Shown here piece after piece: positions 1 through 10,202 of a stretch of DNA of 64,000 nt (within the stretch, counting starts at the first letter, position 1; each line of letters begins with the position of its first letter). Under the pieces are notes generated by a model. It was given only the letters and a program-made list of their open reading frames with translations. It did no database searches and had not been told where the DNA came from. The position numbers were made by a program, and so were the translations under genes. The stretch is from Mariniflexile fucanivorans (GTDB lineage Bacteria > Bacteroidota > Bacteroidia > Flavobacteriales > Flavobacteriaceae). The stretch covers positions 1-64,000 of the forward strand of contig NZ_SLUP01000003.1 of the NCBI RefSeq assembly GCF_004341235.1, given 5' to 3'.

Positions 1-1828
1 ATGTCCAAATCCGCTGTGTCCGTGCCGCCGTTACCATCGCTTACCGTATAGGTTGCCGTTGGTACAGTGCCATTGAAATTGGAGGCTGGTACAAATGTAT
101 AGCTTCCATCTGCGTTGATGGTCAGGTCGCCCTCGGTTAAAGCTGCCGTTGTGCCTGCTGGATAGGTTGTTGTCCCAACTACATATTGCGTAATTGTTAA
201 CACATCGCCCGTATCAATATCTGTGTCGTTCTGTAATAAATCTTCTGGTGAACCATCTAGAACAGTTAACGTCGTGTCTTCTGCTGTTGTGTCCGTCTCG
301 CTGGTGGCTACTGGGGGGGGGTATTACAAGCACTATTATCAGCACTATTTAAAACTGCTGCGGTTGTTCCTTGCGGACTACCTACATTTGTTGGTACTCC
401 ATTAATACCAACAGATCCTTCATCAGTATCTGCCAAATTATTACTACTGGTTAAATCTGCTAAAACAAAAGAACCCGCAGCTTCTACTGCATCGGGGCAA
501 CCATCGTTATCACTATCAATATCTAATTGATTCAATATTCCATCAAGATCATAGTCATACCTATCATCTATTCCATCTCCATTAGTATCTACAAATCCTG
601 GAGCCGTAGGATCAAAATAATTAGGAATATTATCACTATCTAAATCTCCAGATGGATCTGGTAAACCAGACGCATACTCATCTGTATCTAAAATTCCATC
701 GTTGTCATCATCTAAATCTACTGAATCAATTATTCCGTCACCATCAAAATCTGTTGAAATAGTTAAAACAGAGACATTAGAAGTTGCTCCTAGTGCGTCT
801 TCTACTGTAAAATTTACTAGGGCTATTCCTGTAAATCCGTTCACAGGAGTAAAAACCACATTTCCTGTTGCATCTACAACAAAGGTTCCCTCATTGGGAA
901 TAACCAAAGGAGTTCCTGGTTTTCCTATATTAAAAGGATTGTTGGGATCTACTAAAAAAATTGAAGCTGGAATGATATTGTTTTCAATATCTGAAGAACC
1001 TGCCAATAAATTTATGGATGCGCTAGGATTATTAAAGATAGTTGTTGCCGATTTATTGGTTACAACTGGTGGATTGTTAACCTGCACAACAAATGGAGAA
1101 CCAAAAACTACCTCACCTAAAAACCCGACAGAAATATTTCTTAGTGTATTAGGATCATTATTATTCCTTCCTAAAGTAAAGTCCACTACACTTACATTTT
1201 TGTAATTAACTTTTACAATAGACCTTGTGTTAGCCGTACTAACTCCTGCATCCGTTATATTAGCACTTGTAAATCGAATAGAATTTGGTATCACGCCAGA
1301 AGCAGCAGTTATAATGGATTGAGGTTGAGAACTACCTGCCAGTTCATAACTAAAAGGAACAATAACTTCTGCCCATTCTTCAGCATCTAAATCTATAATC
1401 TCTAAGGTGTAGGATTCTAAAGGAAAAGGAATTGCATTAGCAATATTGCTATCAGCAGAACCTGCTACTATAAATTGTATTCGCCATCTTACAGCTTCTT
1501 CTGCGGTATCATAATTTATTTCAGGCTCAAATCTATCTTGAACAAATTGAGTATTATCAATAGAATTAATCGTTGGTGTGCCTGTAAAAGAGACAATCGA
1601 TAATAAAGCATCAACATCTACAGTACCTCCATTTGCGGTCAACTCTACATCTTCTACTAAATATACAGCTCCAGGTTGGTTTGCGGTTCCTTGTATCAAA
1701 ACCTGAGTATTTGGAAAAATTGGCTGACTTTGAGCAAAAGTATTACCAAAACTAAAAGAGACTAAACACAAGCAAAGGAAGATTCTAACTTGCTTGATGA
1801 TAGATTGAAATCGAATAAATATTTTCAT
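1..1828 (-). pseudogene. Secreted multidomain adhesin-like protein, frameshifted and cut by the window edge
   Basis: Starts at ATG 1828 with a signal peptide of about 33 residues ending near FAQ, so the product is exported. The continuous frame is 506 aa and stops at TAG 308-310. It carries a beta-rich region, one cadherin/Ig-like domain (about residues 255-360, starting NNPPVVTN) and a run of thrombospondin type-3 calcium-binding repeats ([25 protein letters not shown]). Immediately before the stop lies a run of nine C on the coding strand (313-321). Adding one C reopens the frame through to position 1 and yields a further typical flavobacterial cadherin-like repeat (PVATSETD, then [19 protein letters not shown] and [14 protein letters not shown]). 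The real gene is therefore longer and continues beyond the window. Families like this are large surface adhesins, often type IX secreted; the C-terminal sorting domain is not visible here. Whether the shift is a pseudogene, phase variation or a base-calling error cannot be told. Confidence 0.8.
313..321. repeat. G9/C9 homopolymer at the frameshift
   Basis: Nine consecutive G on the given strand. It is the exact point where the reading frame of the adhesin must change by one base to continue. Long G/C homopolymers are both classic phase-variation tracts and classic sequencing-error sites. Confidence 0.9.
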
Positions 1829-2364
1829 ATTGTTGTTGAGTGAAATTATATTAAAATCTATATATATTGGATGAAAATTCGTAAATATAACATTATAGTT
1901 ATTGAAATCAAATTGTCAATATGTTTAAATAAATCCAAATATTTTATTGAAAGATGATATTTTTCCATAAGAATAAGATAGCGATTGGTCAATAATCGAA
2001 ACCAATTATTATTTTTTAAAATTGAGAATGTTATCAAATACTGTTTTTTTATTGAAATCTGATTTTATTGGTTGATTATAATTACTTTCAAATTAAAAAA
2101 GCATAATCAAATAAAAGTTTACATCTAATTTTTAAATAACAAACATATTAAACATTTTTTAAAACTAAATTTTACGTTCTACGCATTGCATACTCACACG
2201 CAACCTTTAGACTTGATGTAAACTTATAACATATTGTTTTATTAAATTTTTGCTACCTAAACTATAAGACACACAAAAAATCTTCAGGTCACAAATTATT
2301 TTTTTTCTTAACAGGCAAACTTAATACCGATTTCTATTATAAAAAATACTGATAAATAGCTATT
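1829..2364. other. AT-rich intergenic stretch without recognised gene
   Basis: About 540 bases between the adhesin start and the LuxR-type gene end. Apart from the candidate adhesin promoter at 1882-1912 I see only AT-rich sequence, with no convincing reading frame, RNA gene or strong hairpin. Confidence 0.5.
1882..1912 (-). promoter_or_regulatory. Candidate promoter of the adhesin gene
   Basis: On the minus strand TTTG (1912-1909) is followed after 19 nt by TATATTTA (1889-1882), one mismatch from the Bacteroidota consensus TTTG-N19-21-TAnnTTTG. The adhesin ATG is about 50 nt downstream. Based on pattern only. Confidence 0.4.
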
Positions 2365-3135
2365 TTAAAAATTCTTAAGAATGGCAGAAGTATTTTTTAT
2401 ATTATTCTTTTTAATAATATTTTGTCTGTGGGTATCAACTGTATGTTTGGATATATTTAAAATTGAAGCTATTTGTTCACTTGTATTACCTTCCGAAATC
2501 AATTGAAGAATTTGTGTCTCTCTTCGGGTCAATTTAATATTTGGAGCAATGATTCATTTTAAATGCTTTACTAGACCCAACCGGATTTTGCTATTTTTAA
2601 ATTTGTTTTTACTAAAATCCTTAACACTAGCCAATAACTCTAATTTTGTTCCGTGAAGTTCTGTTACATCAAACCAAGCCCCTAAAATAATATGAGGGTA
2701 ACCATTTTCGTCTTTAGACAAAACAATAATATCACGCCTTAAAGAAATGGGCTTGTTGGGTAATAATTCAGCATTATGTTTGATGACATAAAGGTTTTTT
2801 TTTGGAACAATCAAACTTGGATTATCATAAACAAATTGTATCATTTCTTTATCTAGATCCAAAACTTTTACAGATTGGTTAAAATCTCTAGAGTCATGAG
2901 AATCAATAAGGTCTTGCAATGTCCCCGATTTATTTTTATCAAACTGTAAACCAAAATTTTGTTGAAATAAAATAGGATCGAGGGATTTAGTTGTAAAAAC
3001 AGCAACAAAATCCGGATTGCTTATTTTAATATACTTGTTTAGATATTTCTTGTAATTAATTTCATTAACCTGATTTTTTAAGTAATCTGAAGTACTTGAA
3101 ACACTAAAAACTTTTTCTAAACTATAGGTACTCAT
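2365..3135 (-). pseudogene. LuxR-family transcriptional regulator interrupted by an in-frame TGA
   Basis: ATG 3135 opens a 193-aa frame with a PAS-like sensor region as found at the N-terminus of many flavobacterial LuxR-type regulators (residues such as ALLPNKPISLRRDIIVLSKDENG). It stops at TGA 2556-2554. The same frame then runs on for 62 codons to TAA 2367-2365 and encodes a clear LuxR C-terminal helix-turn-helix: IKLTRRETQILQLISEGNTS, then EQIASILNISKHTVDTHRQN, IIKKN. The HTH part has no ATG, GTG or TTG near its beginning, so it is unlikely to be translated alone. Without the TGA the protein would be 256 aa, a normal length for sensor-HTH regulators of this type. The disruption is a single nonsense codon, not a frameshift. 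Target genes are unknown; no homopolymer is involved. Confidence 0.8.
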
Positions 3136-3246
3136 AAAAGTTCTAATTTATATTAATTCAAATATAAGCTACCGCTCAATGAAAAACCATGAATAAAATA
3201 AAATTTTATAACTAAAATATGATTTTTCAATAATTTTAAATAGAAC

Positions 3247-3254
3247 TATATTTG
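3247..3254 (+). promoter_or_regulatory. TAnnTTTG box upstream of prfC
   Basis: TATATTTG matches the Bacteroidota -7 element exactly. It lies only 15 nt before the prfC ATG at 3269, which would give a very short leader of about 8-10 nt. Confidence 0.5.
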
Positions 3255-3268
3255 CCAAAAAATGATTA

Positions 3269-4855
3269 ATGACATTTAAGGAAGAAATACAACGACGACG
3301 AACCTTTGGCATCATTTCGCATCCCGATGCTGGAAAAACAACACTTACTGAAAAATTATTACTTTTTGGAGGTGCCATACAAGAAGCTGGTGCTGTAAAA
3401 AGTAATAAAATTAAAAAAGGCGCGACTAGTGATTTTATGGAAATAGAACGCCAACGTGGTATTTCGGTGGCCACTTCTGTATTGGCTTTTGAATATGATG
3501 GTATTAAAATTAACATTCTTGATACGCCAGGACATAAAGATTTTGCTGAAGACACCTTTAGAACCCTTACAGCTGTTGACAGCGTTATTGTGGTTATTGA
3601 CGTAGCAAAAGGTGTTGAGGAACAAACTGAAAAATTGGTTGAAGTTTGCCGTATGCGAAACATCCCCATGATTGTATTCATTAATAAAATGGATAGAGAA
3701 GGTAAAGACGCCTTTGATTTATTGGATGAAATTGAACAAAAATTAGGATTAAAAGTGGTCCCTTTAAGTTTCCCCATAGGTATGGGATATGATTTTAAAG
3801 GTATTTATAATATTTGGGAGAAAAACATTAATTTATTTAGTGGTGATAGTAGACGAAATATTGAAGAAACCATTAAAATTTCAGATTTAAATGCGCCTGA
3901 ATTAAACAAACTGATTGGTGACAAAGCTGCCAAAACATTACGAGAAGAAATAGAATTAGTTGATGGTATCTATCCTGAATTTGACAAGCAAGCATATTTA
4001 GATGGCCATTTGCAACCTGTGTTTTTTGGATCTGCATTAAACAATTTTGGAGTTCGTGAGCTACTCGATTGTTTTATTGAAATAGCACCAAAACCAAGAC
4101 CAAAACAAAGTGAAGAACGCCTTGTGAAGCCCGAAGAAGATAAGTTTACAGGTTTCGTGTTTAAAATTCATGCTAATATGGATCCAAATCATCGTGATCG
4201 TTTAGCCTTTATCAAAATAGTATCGGGCACTTTTGAAAGAAACAAACCTTATTTACATGTTCGTCATGGAAAAAAATTAAAATTCTCTAGTCCGAATGCT
4301 TTTTTTGCTGAGAAAAAAGAAATTGTAGATATTTCATACCCTGGTGATATTGTAGGTTTACACGATACCGGTAATTTTAAAATAGGAGATACACTAACCG
4401 AAGGTGAAGCCATAAATTACAAAGGTATTCCAAGTTTTTCACCTGAGCATTTTAGATATATTAATAATGCCGACCCTTTAAAGTCAAAACAATTATTTAA
4501 AGGAATTGACCAATTAATGGATGAAGGTGTTGCCCAATTATTCACTTTAGAATTGAACGGACGAAAAGTAATTGGTACTGTAGGTGCGCTTCAATATGAG
4601 GTTATTCAATATCGTTTAGAGCATGAATATGGTGCAAAATGTACTTATGAAAATTTAAACGTTTATAAAGCTTGTTGGGTGGATCCAAAAAATTCTAATA
4701 CCGATGAATATAAAGAATTTACAAGAGTAAAACAACGTTATTTAGCAAAAGACAAACAAAACCAATTGGTGTTTTTGGCTGATTCTGCGTTTTCATTACA
4801 AATGACTCAGCAAACCTATCCAAATTTAAAATTCCATTTTACCTCAGAATTTTAG
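3269..4855 (+). CDS. prfC: Peptide chain release factor 3
   Basis: 528-aa translational GTPase that recycles RF1/RF2 from the ribosome after peptide release. The G1 motif HPDAGKTT is at residues 18-25, the switch I region carries RGIS at about 63-66, G3 DTPGH is at 85-89 and G4 NKMD at 139-142. Domain II follows ([20 protein letters not shown], about 295-315), and the C-terminal RF3-specific domain includes [17 protein letters not shown]. Length is the family norm. The start is fixed by the conserved N-terminus [23 protein letters not shown]. It is transcribed alone, away from the broken LuxR-type gene. Confidence 0.97.
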   Translation: MTFKEEIQRRRTFGIISHPDAGKTTLTEKLLLFGGAIQEAGAVKSNKIKKGATSDFMEIERQRGISVATSVLAFEYDGIKINILDTPGHKDFAEDTFRTLTAVDSVIVVIDVAKGVEEQTEKLVEVCRMRNIPMIVFINKMDREGKDAFDLLDEIEQKLGLKVVPLSFPIGMGYDFKGIYNIWEKNINLFSGDSRRNIEETIKISDLNAPELNKLIGDKAAKTLREEIELVDGIYPEFDKQAYLDGHLQPVFFGSALNNFGVRELLDCFIEIAPKPRPKQSEERLVKPEEDKFTGFVFKIHANMDPNHRDRLAFIKIVSGTFERNKPYLHVRHGKKLKFSSPNAFFAEKKEIVDISYPGDIVGLHDTGNFKIGDTLTEGEAINYKGIPSFSPEHFRYINNADPLKSKQLFKGIDQLMDEGVAQLFTLELNGRKVIGTVGALQYEVIQYRLEHEYGAKCTYENLNVYKACWVDPKNSNTDEYKEFTRVKQRYLAKDKQNQLVFLADSAFSLQMTQQTYPNLKFHFTSEF

Positions 4856-4926
4856 TGGTTAAACGAGTATTTTTTTAATCAAAATAAGATATTCGTAATT
4901 TTAGTTAACAATAATTATCATATTAT

Positions 4927-4934
4927 TATTTTTG
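4927..4934 (+). promoter_or_regulatory. TAnnTTTG box upstream of the small Fe-S protein
   Basis: TATTTTTG fits the -7 consensus, 62 nt before ATG 4997. No clear TTTG at the expected -33 distance. Confidence 0.35.
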
Positions 4935-4996
4935 TAATACTATTTTAAGATATTAAAAATTATATAGAATTTCAAAACCCCCAAACTTGAAAACCT

Positions 4997-5230
4997 ATGG
5001 AATCTTATAAAAATGAATTCAGCAATAACGACATAACCGTTAGCTACGAATCCTGTAAATGCATACATGCCGAAAAATGCGCGCAAGAATTATCAGAAGT
5101 TTTTAGAACAAGTGTAATTCCTTGGATTAATTTAGATGGAACTGAGACCCAACGCATTATAAAACAAATTAAAAGATGCCCTTCAGGAGCATTGAACTAT
5201 AGAAAAAACATTACCAAACGAGCTTCATAA
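4997..5230 (+). CDS. Small divergent 4Fe-4S mono-cluster protein (Fer4_19 type)
   Basis: 77 aa. Four cysteines arranged C20-x-C22-x5-C28 and C61-P-S-G-A-L match the divergent mono-cluster ferredoxin-like family (Fer4_19, also annotated as YjdI-like). Members bind one 4Fe-4S cluster and are thought to act in electron transfer or redox sensing; the partner is unknown. A conserved IPWINLDGTE stretch separates the cysteine groups, as is usual in this family. The protein is cytoplasmic, with no signal peptide. It stands alone between prfC and the hairpin that ends at 5379. Confidence 0.85.
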   Translation: MESYKNEFSNNDITVSYESCKCIHAEKCAQELSEVFRTSVIPWINLDGTETQRIIKQIKRCPSGALNYRKNITKRAS

Positions 5231-5240
5231 ATTTAAACAA

Positions 5241-5379
5241 AAAAGAGGCTGTCTGAAAAGTGTATTATATTTACTTTGTCATATTGAGCTTGTCGAAACC
5301 GATGTTGATTATCAATAGGTTGTAATATTTCGACAGGCTCAATATGACGCAGAATTATACTTTTCAGACAGCCTCTTTT
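5241..5379. repeat. Nested long inverted repeat, probable bidirectional terminator
   Basis: Outer arms AAAAGAGGCTGTCTGAAAAG (5241-5260) and its complement ending 5379 enclose inner arms GTCATATTGAGCTTGTCGAAA-type (5278-5298 and 5328-5348). The whole forms one large stem with the unpaired tip near 5300-5327, flanked by A- and T-runs. It sits between convergent genes. The inner GAGCTTGTCGAAA / TTTCGACAGGCTC arms are REP-like sequences seen in many flavobacterial spacers, so this is both a dispersed repeat and a plausible terminator for both strands. Confidence 0.75.
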
Positions 5380-5386
5380 ACTTATT

Positions 5387-5704
5387 TTAAGCTTGACCTG
5401 TTGGACCAAAATTCAAGGGAATTGGCGGTTGCTCGTAATCTTTAATTTCACCATGGGCATTTTCAAATCTTGATACATTTTCTCCTAATGCTTTCAGTAA
5501 TCTTTTAGCATGTTGTGGTGTTAATATAATTCTAGATTTCACTTTGCTTTTAGGAACCCCTGGCATGATACTAACAAAATCGACCACAAATTCTGAAACA
5601 GAATGATTAATAATTGCCAAATTTGAATATATACCATCGGCTACTTTTTCATCCAATTCAATATTTATTTGCCCTGGTTTTAGATTCTCTTTTTCGTCTG
5701 ACAT
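5387..5704 (-). CDS. DUF3467 family protein
   Basis: 105-aa small cytoplasmic protein of the DUF3467 family, which in Bacteroidota is commonly encoded directly after rpoC. It starts MSDEKENLKPGQINIELDEK and contains the family signature SEFVVDFVSIMPG and ARIILTPQHAKRLLKAL-like residues (here SRIILTPQHAKRLLKAL). Function is not established; the conserved linkage suggests a link to transcription or translation, but this is inference. A strong hairpin with a U-run lies just upstream (5725-5760), so expression would need read-through from rpoC or a promoter I could not recognise. Confidence 0.85.
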   Translation of the reverse strand: MSDEKENLKPGQINIELDEKVADGIYSNLAIINHSVSEFVVDFVSIMPGVPKSKVKSRIILTPQHAKRLLKALGENVSRFENAHGEIKDYEQPPIPLNFGPTGQA

Positions 5705-5724
5705 AATCTTAATATTTTTAAATT

Positions 5725-5760
5725 AAAAAAGCCTTCAAGTTTAGTTACATGAAGGCTTTT
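5725..5760 (-). terminator. Rho-independent terminator after rpoC
   Basis: On the minus strand AAAAGCCTTCA and TGAAGGCTTTT arms enclose a short loop and are followed by a run of U (TTTTTTAATTT). It lies 65 nt after the rpoC stop and about 20 nt before the DUF3467 start, so it could also act as an attenuator for DUF3467. Confidence 0.8.
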
Positions 5761-5773
5761 ATGTTTATATTTT

Positions 5774-5817
5774 CCTGCCTTCGCAGGGATTTATGAGATT
5801 CCCGCCTTCGCGGGAAT
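5774..5817. repeat. Two adjacent REP-like palindromes
   Basis: CCTGCCTTCGCAGG (5774-5787) and ATTCCCGCCTTCGCGGGAAT (5798-5817) are related hairpins with a CTTC-type loop. The second continues with GAC as in dispersed flavobacterial repeats. A diverged relative lies at 44296-44315. Position: between rpoC and its terminator. Confidence 0.75.
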
Positions 5818-5825
5818 GACAAATA

Positions 5826-8800
5826 TTAGTTGTAATTTAATTCTTGTTTTACTTGCATCATTTCATCAAACTCTTCTTTAGAGCCAACGATAATATCAGT
5901 ATATCTACGCATACCTGTACCTGCTGGAATTCTATGACCAACAATAACATTTTCTTTCAAGCCTTCTAAACTATCCACTTTACCAGCTACTGCTGCTTCG
6001 TTAAGTACTTTAGTTGTTTCTTGGAAAGAAGCTGCTGATATAAATGATTTCGTTTGAAGTGACGCTCTAGTAATACCTTGTAATATAGGTGTTGCTGTTG
6101 CTGGCATCGCATCTCTTGCAGTAACAAGATTCTTATCCTCTCTTCTCAAAATAGAATTCTCATCTCTTAATTCGCGAGGCGATACTATTTGACCTGCTTT
6201 AAGGTTTGAAGAATCTCCAGCATCTTCAACAACTTTTAATCCGAAAATGGCATCATTCTCTTGGATAAAGTCATCTTTATGAGCTAATTGATCTTCTAAG
6301 AAAAGCGTATCACCAGAATCAATAATTTGCACTTTACGCATCATCTGTCTTACAACAACCTCAAAGTGTTTATCATTAATTTTCACACCTTGTAAACGAT
6401 ATACTTCTTGTACTTCATTTACTAAATATTGTTGAACTGCTGAAGGTCCTTTAATATTTAAGATATCATCTGGAGTTATAGAACCGTCTGATAAAGGCAT
6501 ACCCGCTTTCACGTAATCATTTTCTTGAACAAGAATTTGATTCGACAATTTCACTAGGTATTTTTTAACTTCACCTAATTTAGATTCTACAACAATCTCA
6601 CGGTTACCACGTTTAATTTTTCCGAATGAAACCACACCATCAATCTCACTTACAACAGCAGGATTTGAAGGGTTACGTGCTTCGAATAGCTCGGTTACAC
6701 GAGGTAAACCACCTGTAATATCACCTGCTTTAGCAGATTTACGAGGTATTTTAACTAAAATCTTACCTACGCCAATCTTCTCTCCGTCGTTAATCATTAA
6801 GTGAGAACCTACTGGTAAGTTGTATGAACGAATAGTTTCTCCGCTAGCATCTTCAATATGAAGAGTTGGAATTAACTTCTTGTTTCTAGATTCTGAAATT
6901 ACTTTCTCTTGGAAACCTGTTTGCTCATCAATCTCTACTTGGTAAGTAATACCTTGTTCGATGTTTTCATATTTAATTTTTCCAGCAAATTCTGAAATAA
7001 TCACACCGTTATATGGATCCCAAGTACAAACAACATCTCCTCTGTTTAATTCTTGACCGTTTTTAATTATTAAAGTCGATCCATAAGGAATATTATTGGT
7101 ACTTAACGTAATACCAGTTTTCTTATCAACTAATTTAAGCTCCGATGTTCTAGAAATAACAATATCAATATCATTTCCTTCACCATCTTTACCTTTAACA
7201 GTTTTTAAATCTTCAATTTCAGCAATACCGTTAAACTTAACGATTAATTTATTTTCTTCTGAAATGTTACCTGCAATACCACCCACGTGGAAGGTACGAA
7301 GTGTTAACTGTGTTCCTGGTTCACCAATAGATTGAGCGGCAACAACACCAACAGCTTCACCACGTTGTACCATTTTACCAGTAGCTAAGTTACGACCGTA
7401 ACATTTAGCACAAATACCTTGTAACGCTTCACAAGTTAATGCTGAACGTACTTCTAAACTATCAATTGGAGAGTTTTCAATTGCTTTTGCTATATCATCT
7501 TCAATTAATTGTCCGGAAGCAACTAATAATTCATCAGTAATTGGATCATAAACATCATTCAATGATACACGACCAACAATTCTTTCTTCTAAAGTCTCAA
7601 CAATTTCATCGTTTTTCTTCAATGGCTCCACTTCAACACCTCTTAATGTTCCACAATCTTCAGTGTTAATAATAACATCTTGAGAAACATCCACCAAACG
7701 ACGTGTTAAGTAACCAGCATCAGCCGTTTTAAGAGCCGTATCCGCAAGACCTTTACGCGCACCGTGAGTAGAAATAAAGTATTCTAAAATCGATAATCCT
7801 TCTTTAAAGTTAGAAAGAATTGGATTTTCAATAATTTCACCACCACCTGCATTCGATTTTTTAGGTTTGGCCATTAATCCACGCATACCTGTAAGCTGAC
7901 GAATCTGTTCTTTAGATCCACGAGCTCCAGAATCAAGCATCATAAATACCGAGTTGAATCCTTGTTGGTCTTCACGAATACGTTTCATAGACAATTCAGT
8001 CAATTCCGCATTTGTAGATGTCCAAATATCAATTACTTGGTTATAACGCTCGTTATTGGTAATAAGTCCCATGTTATAGTTACCCATAATACCATCAACA
8101 AGTGTATTAGCTTTATCAATCATTCCTTGTTTTTCTGGTGGAATGATAATATCACCTAAACTGAATGATAATCCACCTTGAAATGCAAACTTAAACCCTA
8201 AATCTCTAATAGAATCAAGGAAATCTGCCGTTTCAGGAACCGAAGTATATTTTAAAATACTACCAATAATATCTCTTAAAGATTTTTTAGTAAGTACTTC
8301 ATTGATAAACCCAGCTGCTTGTGGTACTTTTTGGTTAAATAATACACGGCCAACCGTAGTATCAATAATAGTTGGTGCTAATTTACCATCAGAATTAATA
8401 TCCAACGTTCTAACTTTAATACCAGCATTTAAATCTACACGTTTTTCGTTGAAAGCAATTTCAACTTCTTCTGGTCCATAAAAAGATAAACCTTCACCTT
8501 TAACTGCAGCTTCTGGAGTCGATTTACGTAACTTGGTCATGTAATAAAGACCAAGTACCATGTCTTGAGAAGGTACGGTTACTGGTGATCCATTCGCAGG
8601 GTTTAATATATTATGAGATGCCAACATTAATAATTGACATTCTAAAATAGCTTCTGGCCCTAATGGTAAATGTACCGCCATTTGATCCCCATCGAAATCC
8701 GCGTTAAACGCCGTACATACTAATGGGTGTAATTGGATTGCTTTCCCCTCAATTAATTTTGGTTGGAATGCTTGAATACCCAATCTGTGTAATGTAGGAG

Positions 8801-10127
8801 CACGGTTTAGTAATACAGGATGTCCTTTAAGAACGTTTTCCAAGATATCCCAAACCACAGGCTCTCTTTTATCTATAATTTTCTTAGCAGATTTTACAGT
8901 TTTTACAATACCTCTTTCAATTAATTTTCTAATTACGAAAGGTTTGTAAAGTTCTGCTGCCATATTTTTTGGCAATCCACATTCATGTAATTTTAATTCA
9001 GGTCCAACAACAATTACCGAACGTGCTGAATAATCCACACGTTTACCAAGTAAGTTTTGACGGAAACGTCCTTGTTTACCTTTTAATGAATCTGATAACG
9101 ATTTTAATGGTCTGTTAGAATCAGTTTTAACCGCTGAAGATTTACGTGTATTATCAAATAACGAATCTACAGATTCTTGTAGCATACGTTTTTCGTTACG
9201 TAAAATTACTTCCGGCGCTTTAATCTCAACTAAACGTTTCAAACGGTTATTACGGATAATAACACGACGGTATAGATCATTTAAATCTGATGTTGCAAAA
9301 CGACCACCATCTAACGGCACTAACGGACGTAATTCTGGTGGGATGATTGGAATAACTTTCATAATCATCCATTCTGGACGATTTTCACGGTTATTGTTAG
9401 ATTCTTTTAAAGACTCAACAACTTGCAAACGTTTTAAAGCCTCTGTTTTACGTTGTTTAGAGGTTTCAGTATTTGCTTTATGACGCAATTCGTATGATAA
9501 AGACTCTAAATCGATTCTTGATAATAATTCAATTAAACACTCTGCTCCCATTTTAGCAAGGAACTTGTTTGGGTCATTATCATCTAAATATTGGTTATCT
9601 TGAGGAAGTGATTCAAGTATATTTAAATATTCTTCTTCTGTTAAGAAGTCCATTTTTTGTACTGGCTCACCTTCTTCATTTTTAGCATTACCTGGTTGAA
9701 TTACTACATAACGTTCGTAGTAAATAATCATATCTAATTTCTTAGATGGTAAACCTAATAAATATCCTATTTTATTTGGTAACGAACGGAAATACCAAAT
9801 ATGGGCGATTGGCACCACTAAGTTAATGTGACCAACTCTGTCTCTACGTACTTTCTTTTCTGTTACTTCAACACCACAACGGTCGCAAACGATACCTTTA
9901 TAGCGAATTCTTTTATATTTACCACAAGCACATTCGTAATCCTTTACAGGACCAAAAATACGCTCACAGAACAAACCATCTCTTTCTGGTTTGTGGGTTC
10001 GATAATTGATAGTTTCAGGTTTTAAAACTTCACCTCTAGATTCTGCTAAAATAGATTCAGGTGATGCTAAACCAATAGAGATTTTATTAAATCTTCTTAC
10101 TGTATTCTTATCTTGTTTTCTTGCCAT
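5826..10127 (-). CDS. rpoC: DNA-directed RNA polymerase subunit beta'
   Basis: 1433 aa, full length for Bacteroidota. The N-terminal zinc-binding cysteines are visible ([20 protein letters not shown], about residues 66-85). The catalytic Mg-binding motif is [15 protein letters not shown]. Further conserved signatures include [12 protein letters not shown] and the trigger-loop-side [20 protein letters not shown]; the second zinc site is formed by C-x6-C-x2-C near [17 protein letters not shown]. It is the last gene of the rplKAJL-rpoBC block and is followed by a terminator. The spacer to rpoB (75 nt) contains a degenerate tandem repeat and a 29-bp palindrome. Confidence 0.99.
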   Translation of the reverse strand: MARKQDKNTVRRFNKISIGLASPESILAESRGEVLKPETINYRTHKPERDGLFCERIFGPVKDYECACGKYKRIRYKGIVCDRCGVEVTEKKVRRDRVGHINLVVPIAHIWYFRSLPNKIGYLLGLPSKKLDMIIYYERYVVIQPGNAKNEEGEPVQKMDFLTEEEYLNILESLPQDNQYLDDNDPNKFLAKMGAECLIELLSRIDLESLSYELRHKANTETSKQRKTEALKRLQVVESLKESNNNRENRPEWMIMKVIPIIPPELRPLVPLDGGRFATSDLNDLYRRVIIRNNRLKRLVEIKAPEVILRNEKRMLQESVDSLFDNTRKSSAVKTDSNRPLKSLSDSLKGKQGRFRQNLLGKRVDYSARSVIVVGPELKLHECGLPKNMAAELYKPFVIRKLIERGIVKTVKSAKKIIDKREPVVWDILENVLKGHPVLLNRAPTLHRLGIQAFQPKLIEGKAIQLHPLVCTAFNADFDGDQMAVHLPLGPEAILECQLLMLASHNILNPANGSPVTVPSQDMVLGLYYMTKLRKSTPEAAVKGEGLSFYGPEEVEIAFNEKRVDLNAGIKVRTLDINSDGKLAPTIIDTTVGRVLFNQKVPQAAGFINEVLTKKSLRDIIGSILKYTSVPETADFLDSIRDLGFKFAFQGGLSFSLGDIIIPPEKQGMIDKANTLVDGIMGNYNMGLITNNERYNQVIDIWTSTNAELTELSMKRIREDQQGFNSVFMMLDSGARGSKEQIRQLTGMRGLMAKPKKSNAGGGEIIENPILSNFKEGLSILEYFISTHGARKGLADTALKTADAGYLTRRLVDVSQDVIINTEDCGTLRGVEVEPLKKNDEIVETLEERIVGRVSLNDVYDPITDELLVASGQLIEDDIAKAIENSPIDSLEVRSALTCEALQGICAKCYGRNLATGKMVQRGEAVGVVAAQSIGEPGTQLTLRTFHVGGIAGNISEENKLIVKFNGIAEIEDLKTVKGKDGEGNDIDIVISRTSELKLVDKKTGITLSTNNIPYGSTLIIKNGQELNRGDVVCTWDPYNGVIISEFAGKIKYENIEQGITYQVEIDEQTGFQEKVISESRNKKLIPTLHIEDASGETIRSYNLPVGSHLMINDGEKIGVGKILVKIPRKSAKAGDITGGLPRVTELFEARNPSNPAVVSEIDGVVSFGKIKRGNREIVVESKLGEVKKYLVKLSNQILVQENDYVKAGMPLSDGSITPDDILNIKGPSAVQQYLVNEVQEVYRLQGVKINDKHFEVVVRQMMRKVQIIDSGDTLFLEDQLAHKDDFIQENDAIFGLKVVEDAGDSSNLKAGQIVSPRELRDENSILRREDKNLVTARDAMPATATPILQGITRASLQTKSFISAASFQETTKVLNEAAVAGKVDSLEGLKENVIVGHRIPAGTGMRRYTDIIVGSKEEFDEMMQVKQELNYN

Positions 10128-10136
10128 GTTCTTTTA

Positions 10137-10200
10137 GTATTCAGTCTCAGTCTCAGTATTCAGTTTAATAATTAAACTGAATACTGCAACTTCATACTTT
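10137..10200. repeat. Degenerate short tandem repeat with palindrome between rpoB and rpoC
   Basis: TCAGTC-type units (period 6) run into GTATTCAGTTTAAT (10156-10169), one base, then its exact complement (10171-10184), a near-perfect 29-bp palindrome. It fills almost the whole rpoB-rpoC spacer. The segment ATACTGCAACTTCATA (10181-10196) recurs with one change at 20662 in the xerC-rpsU spacer. It may act as an RNA hairpin in the operon message. Confidence 0.7.
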
Positions 10201-10202
10201 TT

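Noticed and set aside
702-1205. 167-aa plus-strand frame opposite the adhesin gene
   Set aside because: Lies wholly inside the adhesin coding region on the other strand, is made of low-complexity Ser/Thr/Pro sequence and has no recognisable domain.
3169-3777. 202-aa minus-strand frame opposite prfC
   Set aside because: Antisense shadow of a highly conserved gene; composition is Ser-rich without domain.
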